Shown: positions 27,321 through 39,558 of the stretch, in pieces
How the letters are laid out: each line of letters begins with the position of its first letter
Numbering within the stretch: position 1 is the first letter of the stretch
Source of the DNA: Azorinus chamasolen
Lineage: Eukaryota > Mollusca > Bivalvia > Cardiida > Solecurtidae
Length of the DNA stretch: 64,000 nt
Direction: 5' to 3'
NCBI GenBank assembly: GCA_963576725.1
Contig: OY755252.1
Location: forward strand, 24,744,655-24,808,654
Program-made: the position numbers and the translations under genes
Notes under the pieces: model-generated
Seen by the model: only the letters and a program-made list of their open reading frames with translations
What the model was told of the DNA's origin: nothing
Database searches by the model: none

Positions 27321-30300
27321 TTGGGCTCTGGCACAAACAAGGGAACACAATCCGCTTGTATTCAGCTGAGTTATCAATTTGACCAATGTTTCAAACTCTG
27401 TGTACTGAATCCTTTCCAACGATATGCTACAAGCTTGTACTTGAAAGCTTTAAGATCGGGACAACACGACCGGTATTTCCGGTCTCTCGGCACTAAATCG
27501 GATTGTGTAACCAAATTGAAAAATGAAAATCGTCATAACTTTTTAAAAAAGAAAGATGGAAATATAAAGTAAATTGCAAAGTTGTTTGACAAGACAATGT
27601 CTACCGATTGATGTAAAATTGTCTAGGGTCTGACGTCACATAGCCGATAACGGGGCCGAAAACCATTTCCGGTCAAATTTTGAACCGATATAACAGAATA
27701 ACCATCGGAGATAGAAAAATAGTGTCAACAGCAAATATGCTTCATTTTACACGCCCTATCGATTGCAATCGAGTTTTTTCTTCTAGCACTTCCGGTTCTG
27801 CTTTTTCACTCTAGTGCTAGATTTTTAGGTCCAAGGTTCGAAACCTTGATATCAATCGATTTAATGACCAGAAATGAGCAACTTTTGTTCCTACATATAT
27901 ATTCCATATCTGTCCGGTAACGTATTATAAGTGAAACTCAGTTATTGGGATCTGACACAAACAAGGGAACACAATCCGCTTGTATTCAGCTGAGTTATCA
28001 ATTTGACCAATATTTCAAACTCTCTGTACTGAATCCTTTCCAACGATATGCTACAAGCTTGTACTTGGAAGCATTAAGATCGGGACAACACGACCGGTAT
28101 TTCCGGTCTCTCGGCACTAAATCGGGTTGTGTAACCAAATTGAAAAATGAAAATCGTCATAACTTTTTAAAAAAGAAAGATGGAAATATAAAGTAAATTG
28201 CAAAGTCGTTTGACAAGACAATGTCTACCGATTGATGTAAAATTTTCTAGGGTCTGACGTCAAATAGCCGAGATCGGGGCCGAAAACCATTTCCGGTCAA
28301 ATTTTGAACCGATATAACAGAATAACCATCGGAGATAGAAAAATAGTGTCAACAGCAAATATGCTTCAATTTACATGCCCTATCGATTGCAATCGAGTTT
28401 TTTCTTCTAGCACTTCCGGTTCTGATTTTTCACTCTAGTGCTAGATTTTTAGGTCCAAGGTTCGAAACCTTGATATCAATCGATTTAATGACCAGAAATG
28501 AGCAACTTTTGTTCCTACATATATATTCCATATCTGTCCGGTAACGTATTATAAGTGAAACTCAGTTATTGGGATCTGGCACAAACAAGGGAACACAATC
28601 CGCTTGTATTCATCTGAGTTATCAATTTGACCAATATTTCAAACTCTGTGTACTGAATCCTTTCCAACGATATGCTACAAGCTTGTACTTGGAAGCATTA
28701 AGATCGGGACAACACGACCGGTATTTCCGGTCTCTCGGCACTAAATCGGGTTGTGTAACCAAATTGAAAAATGAAAATCGTCATAACTTTTTAAAAAAGA
28801 AAGATGGAAATATAAAGTAAATTGCAAAGTCGTTTGACAAGACAATGTCTACCGATTGATGTAAAATTTTCTAGGGTCTGACGTCAAATAGCCGAGATCG
28901 GGGCCGAAAACCATTTCCGGTCAAATTTTGAACCGATATAACAGAATAACCATCGGAGATAGAAAAATAGTGTCAACAGCAAATATGCTTCAATTTACAT
29001 GCCCTATCGATTGCAATCGAGTTTTTTCTTCTAGCACTTCCGGTTCTGCTTTTTCACTCTAGTGCAAGATTTTGATGTCCAAGGTTCGAAACCTTGATAT
29101 CAATCGATTTAATGACCAGAAATGAGCAACTTTTGTTCTTACATATATATTCCATATCTGTCCGGTAACGTATTATAAGTGAAACTCAGTTATTGGGCTC
29201 TGGCACAAACAAGGGAACACAATCCGCTTGTATTCAGCTGAGTTATCAATTTGACCAATGTTTCAAACTCTGTGTACTGAATCCTTTCCAACGATATGCT
29301 ACAAGCTTGTACTTGAAAGCATTAAGATCGGGACAACACGACCGGTATTTCCGGTCACTCGGCACTAAATCGGGTTGTGTAACCAAATTGAAAAATGAAA
29401 ATCGTCATAACTTTTTAAAAAAGAAAGATGGAAATATAAAGTAAATTGCAAAGTCGTTTGACAAGACAATGTCTACCGATTGATGTAAAATTTTCTAGGG
29501 TCTGACGTCAAATAGCCGAGATCGGGGCCGAAAACCATTTCCGGTCAAATTTTGAACCGATATAACAGAATAACCATCGGAGATAGAAAAATAGTGTCAA
29601 CAGCAAATATGCTTCAATTTACATGCCCTATCGATTGCAATCGAGTTTTTTCTTCTAGCACTTCCGGTTCTGCTTTTTCACTCTAGTGCAAGATTTTGAT
29701 GTCCAAGGTTCGAAACCTTGATATCAATCGATTTAATGACCAGAAATGAGCAACTTTTGTTCTTACATATATATTCCATATCTGTCCGGTAACGTATTAT
29801 AAGTGAAACTCAGTTATTGGGCTCTGGCACAAACAAGGGAACACAATCCGCTTGTATTCAGCTGAGTTATCAATTTGACCAATGTTTCAAACTCTGTGTA
29901 CTGAATCCTTTCCAACGATATGCTACAAGCTTGTACTTGAAAGCATTAAGATCGGGACAACACGACCGGTATTTCCGGTCACTCGGCACTAAATCGGGTT
30001 GTGTAACCAAATTGAAAAATGAAAATCGTCATAACTTTTTAAAAAAGAAAGATGAAAATATAAAGTAAATTGCAAAGTTGTTTGACAAGACAATGTCTAC
30101 CGATTGATATAAAATTTTCTAGGGTCTGACGTCACATAGCCGAGAACGGGGCCGAAAACCATTTCCGGTCAAATTTTGAACCGGTATAACAGATTAACCA
30201 TCAGAGATAGAAAAATAGTGTCAACAGCAAATATGCTTCATTTTACATGCCCTATCGATTGCAATCGAGTTTTTTCTTCTTGCACTTCCGGTTCTGCTTT

Positions 30301-31688
30301 TTCATTCTAGTGCTAGATTTTGAGGTCAAAGGTTCGAAACCTTGATATCAATCGATTTAATGACCAGAAATGAGCAACTTTTGTTCTTACATATATATTC
30401 CATATCTGTCCGGTAACGTATTATAAGTGAAACTCAGTTATTGGGCTCTGGCACAAACAAGGGAACACAATCCGCTTGTATTCAGCTGAGTTATCAATTT
30501 GACCAATGTTTCAAACTCTGTGTACTGAATCCTTTCCAACGATATGCTACAAGCTTGTACTTGAAAGATTTAAGATCGGGACAACACGACCGGTATTTCC
30601 GGTCTCTCGGCACTAAATCGGATTGTGTAACCAAATTGAAAAATGAAAATCGTCATAACTTTTTAAAAAAGAAAGATGGAAATATAAAGTAAATTGCAAA
30701 GTTGTTTGACAAGACAATGTCTACCGATTGATGTAAAATTTTCTAGGGTCTGACGTCACATAGCCGATAACGGGGCCGAAAACCATTTCCGGTCAAATTT
30801 TGAACCGATATAACAGAATAACCATCGGAGATAGAAAAATAGTGTCAACAGCAAATATGCTTCATTTTACACGCCCTATCGATTGCAATCGAGTTTTTTC
30901 TTCTAGCACTTCCGGTTCTGCTTTTTCACTCTAGTGCTAGATTTTTAGGTCCAAGGTTCGAAACCTTGATATCAATCGATTTAATGACCAGAAATGAGCA
31001 ACTTTTGTTCCTACATATATATTCCATATCTGTCCGGTAACGTATTATAAGTGAAACTCAGTTATTGGGATCTGGCACAAACAAGGGAACACAATCCGCT
31101 TGTATTCAGCTGAGTTATCAATTTGACCAATATTTCAAACTCTCTGTACTGAATCCTTTCCAACGATATGCTACAAGCTTGTACTTGGAAGCATTAAGAT
31201 CGGGACAACACGACCGGTATTTCCGGTCTCTCGGCACTAAATCGGGTTGTGTAACCAAATTGAAAAATGAAAATCGTCATAACTTTTTAAAAAAGAAAGA
31301 TGGAAATATAAAGTAAATTGCAAAGTCGTTTGACAAGACAATGTCTACCGATTGATGTAAAATTTTCTAGGGTCTGACGTCAAATAGCCGAGATCGGGGC
31401 CGAAAACCATTTCCGGTCAAATTTTGAACCGATATAACAGAATAACCATCGGAGATAGAAAAATAGTGTCAACAGCAAATATGCTTCAATTTACATGCCC
31501 TATCGATTGCAATCGAGTTTTTTCTTCTAGCACTTCCGGTTCTGCTTTTTCACTCTAGTGCAAGATTTTGATGTCCAAGGTTCGAAACCTTGATATCAAT
31601 CGATTTAATGACCAGAAATGAGCAACTTTTGTTCTTACATATATATTCCATATCTGTCCGGTAACGTATTATAAGTGAAACTCAGTTA
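27321..31688 (+). repeat. Five-monomer spaced duplication in the right third of the array
   Basis: Units at 27321 and 27945 correspond to those at 30441 and 31065, a shift of 3120 bp. Shared variants are CCGATAACGGGG, TTTACACGCCC, GTTCCTACATATA and GATTGGGATCTG-type starts with ACTTGGAAGC. The unit at 29817 matches those at 21703 and 24200 (AAAGATGAAAATATAAAG), and 30441 matches 21079 (GAAAGATTTAAGATC), linking distant parts of the array. Confidence 0.75.
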
Positions 31689-34600
31689 TTGGGCTCTGGC
31701 ACAAACAAGGGAACACAATCCGCTTGTATTCAGCTGAGTTATCAATTTGACCAATGTTTCAAACTCTGTGTACTGAATCCTTTCCAACGATATGCTACAA
31801 GCTTGTACTTGAAAGCATTAAGATCGGGACAACACGACCGGCATTTCCGGTCACTCGGCACTAAATCGGGTTGTGTAACCAAATTGAAAAATGAAAATCG
31901 TCATAACGTTTTAAAAAAGAAAGATGGAAATATAAAGTAAATTTCAAAGTTGTTTGTCAAGACAATGTCTACCGATTGATGTAAATTTTTCTAGGATCTG
32001 ACGTCACATAGCCGAGATCGGGGCCGAAAACCATTTCCGGTCAAATTTTGAACCGATATAACAGAATAACCATCGGAGATAGAAAAATAGTGTCAACAGC
32101 AAATATGCTTCAATTTTACATGCCCTATCGATTGCAATCGAGTTTTTTCTTCTAGCACTTCCGGTTCTGCTTTTTCACTCTAGTGCTAGATTTTGAGGTC
32201 CAAGGTTCGAAACCTTGATATTAATCGATTTAATGACCAGAAATGAGCAACTTTTGTTCTTACATATATATTCCATATCTGTCCGATAACGTATTATAAG
32301 TGAAACTCAGTTATTGGGCTCTGGCACAAACACGGGAACACAATCCGCTTGTATTCAGCTGAGTTATCAATTTGACCAATGTTTCAAACTCTGTGTACTG
32401 AATCCTTTCCAACGATATGCTACAAGCTTGTACTTGAAAGCTTTAAGATCGGGACAACACGACCGGTATTTCCGGTCTCTCGGCACTAAATCGGATTGTG
32501 TAACCAAATTGAAAAATGAAAATCGTCATAACGTTTTAAAAAAGAAAGATGGAAATATAAAGTAAATTGCAAAGTTGTTTGACAAGACAATGTCTACCGA
32601 TTGATATAAAATTTTCTAGGGTCTGACGTCACATAGCCGAGAACGGGGCCGAAAACCATTTCCGGTCAAATTTTGAACCGGTATAACAGAATAACCATCG
32701 GAGATAGAAAAATAGTGTCAACAGCAAATATGCTTCATTTTACATGCCCTATCGATTGCAATCGAGTTTTTTCTTCTAGCACTTCCGGTTCTGCTTTTTC
32801 ACTCTAGTGCTGGATTTTGAGGTCCAAGGTTCGAAACCTTGATATCAATCGATTTAATGACCAGAAATGAGCAACTTTTGTTCTTACATATATATTCCAT
32901 ATCTGTCCGGTAACGTATTATAAGTGAAACTCAGTTATTGGGCTCTGGCACAAACAAGGGAACACAATCCGCTTGTATTCAGCTGAGTTATCAATTTGAC
33001 CAATGTTTCAAACTCTGTGTACTGAATCCTTTCCAACGATATGCTACAAGCTTGTACTTGAAAGCATTAAGATCGGGACAACACGACCGGTATTTTCGGT
33101 CTCTCGGCACTAAATCGGATTGTGTAACCAAATTGAAAAATGAAAATCGTCATAACGTTTTAAAAAAGAAAGACGGAAATATAAAGTAAATTTCAAAGTT
33201 GTTTGTCAAGACAATGTCTACCACTTGATGTAAACTTTTCTAGGGTCTGACGTCACATAGCCGAGAACGGGGCCGAAAACCATTTCCGGTCAAATTTTGA
33301 ACCGATATAACAGATTAACCATCGGAGATAGAAAAATAGTGTCAACAGCAAATATGCTTCATTTTACATGCCCTATCGATTGCAATCGAGTTTTTTCTTC
33401 TAGCACTTCCGGTTCTGCTTTTTCACTCTAGTGCTAGATTTTGAGGTCCAATGTTCGAAACCTTGATATCAATCGATTTAATGACCAGAAATGAGCAACT
33501 TTTGTTCTTACATATATATTCCATATCTGTCCGGTAACGTATTATAAGTGAAACTCAGTTATTGGGCTCTGGCACAAACAAGGGAACACAATCCGCTTGT
33601 ATTCAGCTGAGTTATCAATTTGACCAATATTTCAAACTCTCTGTACTGAATCCTTTCCAACGATATGCCACAAGCTTGTACTTGGAAGCATTAAGATCGG
33701 GACAACACGACCGGTATTTTCGGTCTCTCGGCACTAAATCGGGTTGTGTAACCAAATTGAAAAATGAAAATCGTCAGTACTTTTTAAAAAAGAAAGATGG
33801 AAATATAAAGTAAATTGCAAAGTTGTTTGTCAAGACAATGTCTACCGATTGATGTAAAATTTTCTAGGGTCTGACGTCACATAGCCAGAACGGGGCCGAA
33901 AACCATTTCCGGTCAAATTTTGAACCGATATAACAGATTAACCATTGGAGATAGAAAAATAGTGTCAACAGCAAATATGCTTCATTTTACATGCCCTATC
34001 GATCGCAATCGAGTTTTTTCTTCTAGCACTTCCGGTTCTGCTTTTTCACTCTAGTGCTAGATTTTGAGGACCAAGGTTAGAAACCTTGATATCAATCGAT
34101 TTAATGACCAGAAATGAGCAACTTTTGTTCTTACATATATATACCATATCTGTCCGGTAACGTATTATAAGTGAAACTCAGTTATTGGGCTCTGGCATAA
34201 ACACGGGAACACAATCCGCTTGTATTCAGCTGAGTTATCAATTTGACCAATGTTTCAAACTCTGTGTACTGAATCCTTTCCAACGATATGCTACAAGCTT
34301 GTACTTGAAAGCATTAAGATCGGGACAACACGACCGGTATTTTCGGTCTCTCGGCACTAAATCGGAGTGTGTAACCAAATTGAAAAATGAAAATCGTCAT
34401 AACTTTTTAAAAAAGAAAGATGGAAATATAAAGTAAATTGCAAAGTTGTTTGTCAAGACAATGTCTACCGATTGATGTAAAATTTTCAAGGGTCTGACGT
34501 CACATAGCCGAGAACGGGGCAGAAAACCATTTCCGGTCAAATTTTGAACCGGTATAACAGAATAACCATCGGAGATAGAAAAATAGTGTCAGCAGCAAAT

Positions 34601-34725
34601 ATGCTTCATTTTACATGCCCTATCGATTGCAATCGAGTTTTTTCTTCTAGCACTTCCGGTTCTGCTTTTTCACTTTAGTGCAAGATTTTGAGGTCCAAGA
34701 TTCGAAACCTTGATATCAATCGATT

Positions 34726-34800
34726 ACAGGAGCTGTCTGATTTGGGTCTACTATGCTTGCAAAGGTGTGAAAAAGGGTGAAATATATATCTTTTGAGTGA
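34726..34800 (+). mobile_element. 75-bp foreign insert within a satellite monomer: half of a palindromic MITE-like repeat
   Basis: The normal monomer reads CGATTTAATGACC. Here CGATT is followed by 75 extra bases before TAATGACC, making the unit 699 bp. The insert begins ACAGGAGCTGTCTGATTTGG and continues GTCTACTATGCTTGCAAA, which matches the right arm of the palindromic element at 49041-49108. The left arm is absent and I see no clear target duplication. It is the only insert of this kind in the array. Confidence 0.8.
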
Positions 34801-37309
34801 TAATGACCAGAAATGAGCAACTTTTGTTCTTACATATATATTCCATATCTGTCCGGTAACGTATTATAAGTGAAACTCAGTTATTGGGCTCTGGCACAAA
34901 CAAGGGAACACAATCCGCTTGTATTCAGCTGAGTTATCAATTTGACCAATGTTTCAAACTCTATGTACTGAATCCTTTCCAACGATATGCTACAAGCTTG
35001 TACTTGAAAGCATTAAGATCGGGACAACACGACCGGCATTTCCGGTCACTCGGCACTAAATCGGGTTGTGTAACCAAATTGAAAAATGAAAATCGTCATA
35101 ACGTTTTAAAAAAGAAAGACGGAAATATAAAGTAAATTGCAAAGTTGTTTGTCAAGACAATGTCTACCACTTGATGTAAACTTTTCTAGGGTCTGACGTC
35201 ACATAGCCGAGAACGGGGCCGAAAACCATTTCCGGTCAAATTTTGAACCGATATAACAGAATAACCATCGGAGATAGAAAAATAGTGTCAACAGCAAATA
35301 TGCTTCATTTTACATGCCCTATCGATTGCAATCGAGTTTTTTCTTCTAGCACTTCCGGTTCTGCTTTTTCACTCTAGTGCTAGATTTTGAGGTCCAAGGT
35401 TCGAAACCTTGATATCAATCGATTTAATGACCAGAAATGAGCAACTTTTGTTCTTACATATATATTCCATATCTGTCCGGTAACGTATTATAAGTGAAAC
35501 TCAGTTATTGGGCTCTGGCACAAACAAGGGAACACAATCCGCTTGTATTCAGCTGTGTTATCAATTTGACCAATATTTCAAACTCTCTGTACTGAATCCT
35601 TTCCAACGATATGCTACAAGCTTGTACTTGAAAGCATTAAGATCGGGACAACACGACCGGTATTTTCGGTCTCTCGGCACTAAATCGGATTTTGTAACCA
35701 AATTGAAAAATGAAAATCGTCATAACGTTTTAAAAAAGAAAGATGGAAATATAAAGTAAATTGCAAAGTTGTTTGTCAAGACAATGTCTACCGCTTGATG
35801 TAAAATTTTCTAGGGTCTGACGTCACATAGCCGAGAACGGGGCCGAAAACCATTTCCGGTCAAATTTTGAACCGATATAACAGAATAACCATCGGAGATA
35901 GAAAAATAGTGTCAACAGCAAATATGCTTCATTTTACATGCCCTATCGATTGCAATCGAGTTTTTTCTTCTAGCACTTCCGGTTCTGCTTTTTCACTCTA
36001 GTGCTAGATTTTGAGGTCCAAGGTTCGAAACCTTGATATCAATCGATTTAATGACCAGAAATGAGCAACTTTTGTTCTTACATATATATTCCATATCTGT
36101 CCGGTAACGTATTATAAGTGAAACTCAGTTATTGGGCTCTGGCACAAACAAGGGAACACAATCCGCTTGTATTCAGCTGAGTTATCAATTTGACCAATGT
36201 TTCAAACTCTGTGTACTGAATCCTTTCCAACGATATGCTACAAGCTTGTACTTGAAAGCATTAAGATCGGGACAACACGACCGGCATTTCCGGTCACTCG
36301 GCACTAAATCGGGTTGTGTAACCAAATTGAAAAATGAAAATCGTCATAACTTTTTAAAAAAGAAAGATGGAAATATAAAGTAAATTTCAAAGTTGTTTGT
36401 CAAGACAATGTCTACCGATTGATGTAAAATTGTCTAGGGTCTGACGTCACATAGCCGAGAACGGGGCAGAAAACCATTTCCGATCAAATTTTGAACCGAT
36501 ATAACAGAATAACCATCGGAGATAGAAAAATAGTGTCAACAGCAAATATGCTTCAATTTTACATGCCCTATCGATTGCAATCGAGTTTTTTCTTCTAGCA
36601 CTTCCGGTTCTGCTTTTTCACTCTAGTGCTAGATTTTGAGGTCCAAGGTTCGAAACCTTGATATCAATCGATTTAATGACCAGAAATGAGCAACTTTTGT
36701 TCTTACATATATATTCCATATCTGTCCGGTAACGTATTATAAGTGAAACTCAGTTATTGGGCTCTGGCACAAACAAGGGAACACAATCCGCTTGTATTCA
36801 GCTGTGTTATCAATTTGACCAATATTTCAAACTCTCTGTACTGAATCCTTTCCAACGATATGCTACAAGCTTGTACTTGAAAGCATTAAGATCGGGACAA
36901 CACGACCGGTATTTTCGGTCTCTCGGCACTAAATCGGATTGTGTAACCAAATTGAAAAATGAAAATCGTCATAACGTTTTAAAAAAGAAAGATGGAAATA
37001 TAAAGTAAATTGCAAAGTTGTTTGTCAAGACAATGTCTACCGCTTGATGTAAAATGTTCTAGGGTCTGACGTCACATAGCCGAGAACGGGGCCGAAAACC
37101 ATTTCCGGTCAAATTTTGAACCGATATAACAGATTAACCATCGGAGATAGAAAAATAGTGTCATCAGCAAAAATGCTTCATTTCACATGCCCTATCGATT
37201 GCAATCGAGTTTTTTCTTCTAGCACTTCCGGTTCTGCTTTTTCACTCTAGTGCTAGATTTTGAGGTCCAATGTTCGAAACCTAGATATCAATCGATTTAA
37301 TGACCAGAA

Positions 37310-37508
37310 ATGAGCTCTGGCACAAACAAGGGAACACAATCCGCTTGTATTCAGCTGAGTTATCAATTCGACCAATGTTTCAAACTCTCTGTACTGAATG
37401 CTTTCCAACGATATGCTACAAGCTTGTACTTGAAAGCATTAAGATCGGGACAACACGACCGGTATTTCCGGTCTCTCGGCACTAAATCGGAGTGTGTAAC
37501 CAAATTGA
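37310..37508 (+). repeat. Truncated terminal satellite monomer
   Basis: The last unit starts 553 bp after the previous one. Bases from GAGCAACTTTT to the start of GGGCTCTGGC are missing, a 71-bp deletion joined at GAGC/GGGCTC-like microhomology. The unit then runs to ACCAAATTGA and stops where a CATA/CATG microsatellite begins. Neighbouring units carry more private mutations than the array interior, as expected at an array edge. Confidence 0.88.
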
Positions 37509-37607
37509 TGCATGTACATGCATACATGCATACATGCATACATGCATACACACATGCATACATGCATACATGCATACATGCATACATACATACATACATA
37601 CATACAT
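37509..37607 (+). repeat. (CATA/CATG)n microsatellite at the satellite boundary
   Basis: Alternating CATG and CATA tetranucleotides, ending in five to six pure CATA units, directly abut the broken monomer. Short Met/His/Cys-type open frames here come from the repeat and are not genes. Confidence 0.95.
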
Positions 37608-38768
37608 TTGATTATTATTCTGCTGAGTTATACGGTGTTTGCTTAAACTGAGATCTATTGCATTGTTTACATTGTTTTGATTTGTTCAATCTTTTGATAA
37701 ACTGATAGCCAAATATCAAGCAGCGAGTTACTCGACCTATCATCGTCATCGAAGTTGTTTTCAAATACAATTCAGGCTTAGCAGGATAAGCGATAATATA
37801 AAAATATCTTATTCGTTTATTTATTTGATGTTTCTGTAACGAATGAAAACAATTAACTGCAAATATGCATTTTGGTGGATCCTGTGGTCGTATTTTCATT
37901 CAATACCGTTTAAAAAGCCGATCTGCTACCAAGGACATTTTTTAACATGACATGTTTATGTAAACATTCCGCAAACAGCGAGATTGTGTACATGTATGAT
38001 TGCTATACAAATATACATACATTCCGTTCACCTTTCCTACCAAAACTTTAGACGCGATAGATCGTATCAGCCTGTCTAGTAGACCCGGCCATGCTCATAG
38101 TGTACCTTAAGTGTTGATAAACTCGGTTATATATTTAACCATTGTGACTTGCTACAACGTTTATACATAAAGCAGAAGACGTTTGTAGTTCATTTCCACG
38201 TCACTCGCTAGTCTGACTCATTCGCAGCATTTGTACGTGTCCTATATTTCCGCTTAACTCAATATATTACACCTCTCTCTTTATAAACAGTATATCTGAA
38301 ACAATTATGGAGATTGACTAACATCCATTAAGTACAAAAGAAGAAGACACTATTAAATCTAACAAGTATACTTAGCACAGTATTAGGATAGATTACTTGC
38401 ATGTAACAATAAACAACATGTAAGGGGTGCCTAAACTCTAACTAAAGGCACAAATACTGACTATTCCATAGACATACACGATCCAAATTGACAATATATG
38501 CCACGTTTCTCTTGAAAGACATTTCAAAGCTTCTTATATAAGTGCGCCCCCCTAATACACAGTGTCCAGCTGTGCTGATTATTGATTCCCTAGGTGCTCC
38601 TGCAGTGTCCAGTCAAGGTCATTGACCATGAGTTATGCAATTATACCTTGATCGAGGTAGATCGAGGCAAATGATTACATAATGCCAGTTTTTGTGTGAA
38701 CTGACCAAATAAAATATCTTAATAAGTCTTTTAACCATTTCCCTCATATAAACCTGTTTTTATACATT
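37608..38768. other. No gene recognised
   Basis: AT-rich unique-looking DNA. A 94-codon minus-strand open frame at 37615-37899 has no recognisable motif and is within chance expectation. No tRNA or splice-site pair convincing enough to call. Confidence 0.6.
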
Positions 38769-39110
38769 AGCAAACAGAGTAGACCCAGATCAAACGGCTT
38801 ATATAGAAGCCGTCTGATCAGGGTCTGCTCTGTTTGCTTTTGACACGATATAGATCCGATTCTACAGTTTTATCAAAGCAAAACATTCTCTTTATAGAAA
38901 CATGTGTCTTTACGCATTAACAAACAGAGTAGACCCAGATCAGACGGCTCCTATAGAAGCTGACCAGGGTCTGCTCTGTTTGCTTTTGATACGATATAGA
39001 TTTGAATTTACAGTTTTTATCAAAGCTAAAACCTTTATTTATGGAAATAACGTGTTTTACGCATTAGCAAACAAAGTAGTCCCAGATCAGTTTTTGTTAA
39101 AACAAACAGG
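38769..39110 (+). mobile_element. Palindromic MITE-like element in a ~150-bp tandem triplet
   Basis: At 38769-38838, AGCAAACAGAGTAGACCCAG and its continuation to GGCT pair with AGCCGTCTGATCAGGGTCTG and its continuation to GTTTGCT, giving a ~31-bp imperfect stem. A shorter version lies at 38919-38983 and a left half only at 39066-39090. The spacers (ACGATATAGAT..., TATCAAAGC..., TTACGCATTA) also match, so the whole ~150-bp unit was duplicated in tandem. The family recurs at 34726, 48004, 49041, 51757, 63014 and 63324. No protein is encoded, so it is presumably non-autonomous. Confidence 0.75.
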
Positions 39111-39558
39111 GAAAGGGTTAATGTGTTTAAAAATAAATTTAGCTCCAGGTGTGAATATATGATAATCACTAAATTTCATGTCATTAGTTTTTTTGACAAA
39201 TGAAATTGAGAAGAGTTTCTCATTTTTTGAGTAATACTAATTATTAATTGACAATAATTTTGATTAACTTAAATCATTATTTGTTTTCAAAATCAAATTC
39301 AAATAAATACAATTAATAGCAAGGAAAGTCTTTATCGAACACCTAACTTTCATCTAAATGCAAATAATAACGACCATATTACATGACTCGCATAATAAAC
39401 ATTATTAAAATAAGTGATCATAATGTTACTAAATACTTTTGTTCTCAATCACATAAATTAACTGCAGAAACAAACATAACATTATGTAAAACAAATCAAA
39501 GATAAATTTAAATTTCAATGTCTTTATTGCCTAAAACATACATAGTATGCTTATAGCA
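39111..39558. other. AT-rich spacer, nothing recognised
   Basis: Strongly AT-rich sequence with short homopolymer runs and no structure that I can interpret. Confidence 0.6.

Larger units (their letters stand above)
1..37508 (+). repeat. Tandem satellite array, ~624-bp monomer, about 60 copies
   Basis: A single monomer repeats head to tail from before base 1 to 37508. Taking TTGGGCTCTGG as unit start, units begin at 526, 1136, 1746, 2370, 2996, 3620, 4244, 4870, 5492, 6116, 6725 and then about every 624 bp to 36757, with a truncated last unit at 37310. The usual period is 624 bp. Three units (starting at 526, 1136 and 6116) are 609-610 bp because a 14-bp piece around GTTCTTACATATATA is missing. 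Copies differ by scattered single-base changes, so the array is fairly homogeneous and probably young. Each unit has a HindIII site within ACAAGCTTGT, which should give a ~624-bp digestion ladder. The left end lies outside the window, so the true length is unknown. I do not recognise the family. Confidence 0.98.

Noticed and set aside
526..37008. Recurrent 83-codon open frame in almost every satellite monomer
   Set aside because: It starts at TTG, has no ATG anywhere, is closed upstream by TAA, and is broken by TGA in two units and by homopolymer indels in others. Its recurrence follows from the repeat itself.
1..37508. CRISPR array or phage-type repeat system
   Set aside because: The repeating unit is the whole 624 bp, with no short repeat/unique spacer alternation. 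The window is clearly eukaryotic.
1..37508. CENP-B box marking a centromeric satellite
   Set aside because: I looked for TTCG-N4-A-N2-CGGG. The nearest string, CTCGGCACTAAATCGGG, has the CGGG shifted by two bases, so there is no real match. A centromeric role is neither shown nor excluded.
1..37508. 5S rDNA-type tandem gene array
   Set aside because: The unit length and box-like motifs are suggestive, but I see no 5S rRNA sequence in the monomer.
37615..37899. 94-codon minus-strand frame
   Set aside because: Within chance length for this composition and without recognisable motifs.
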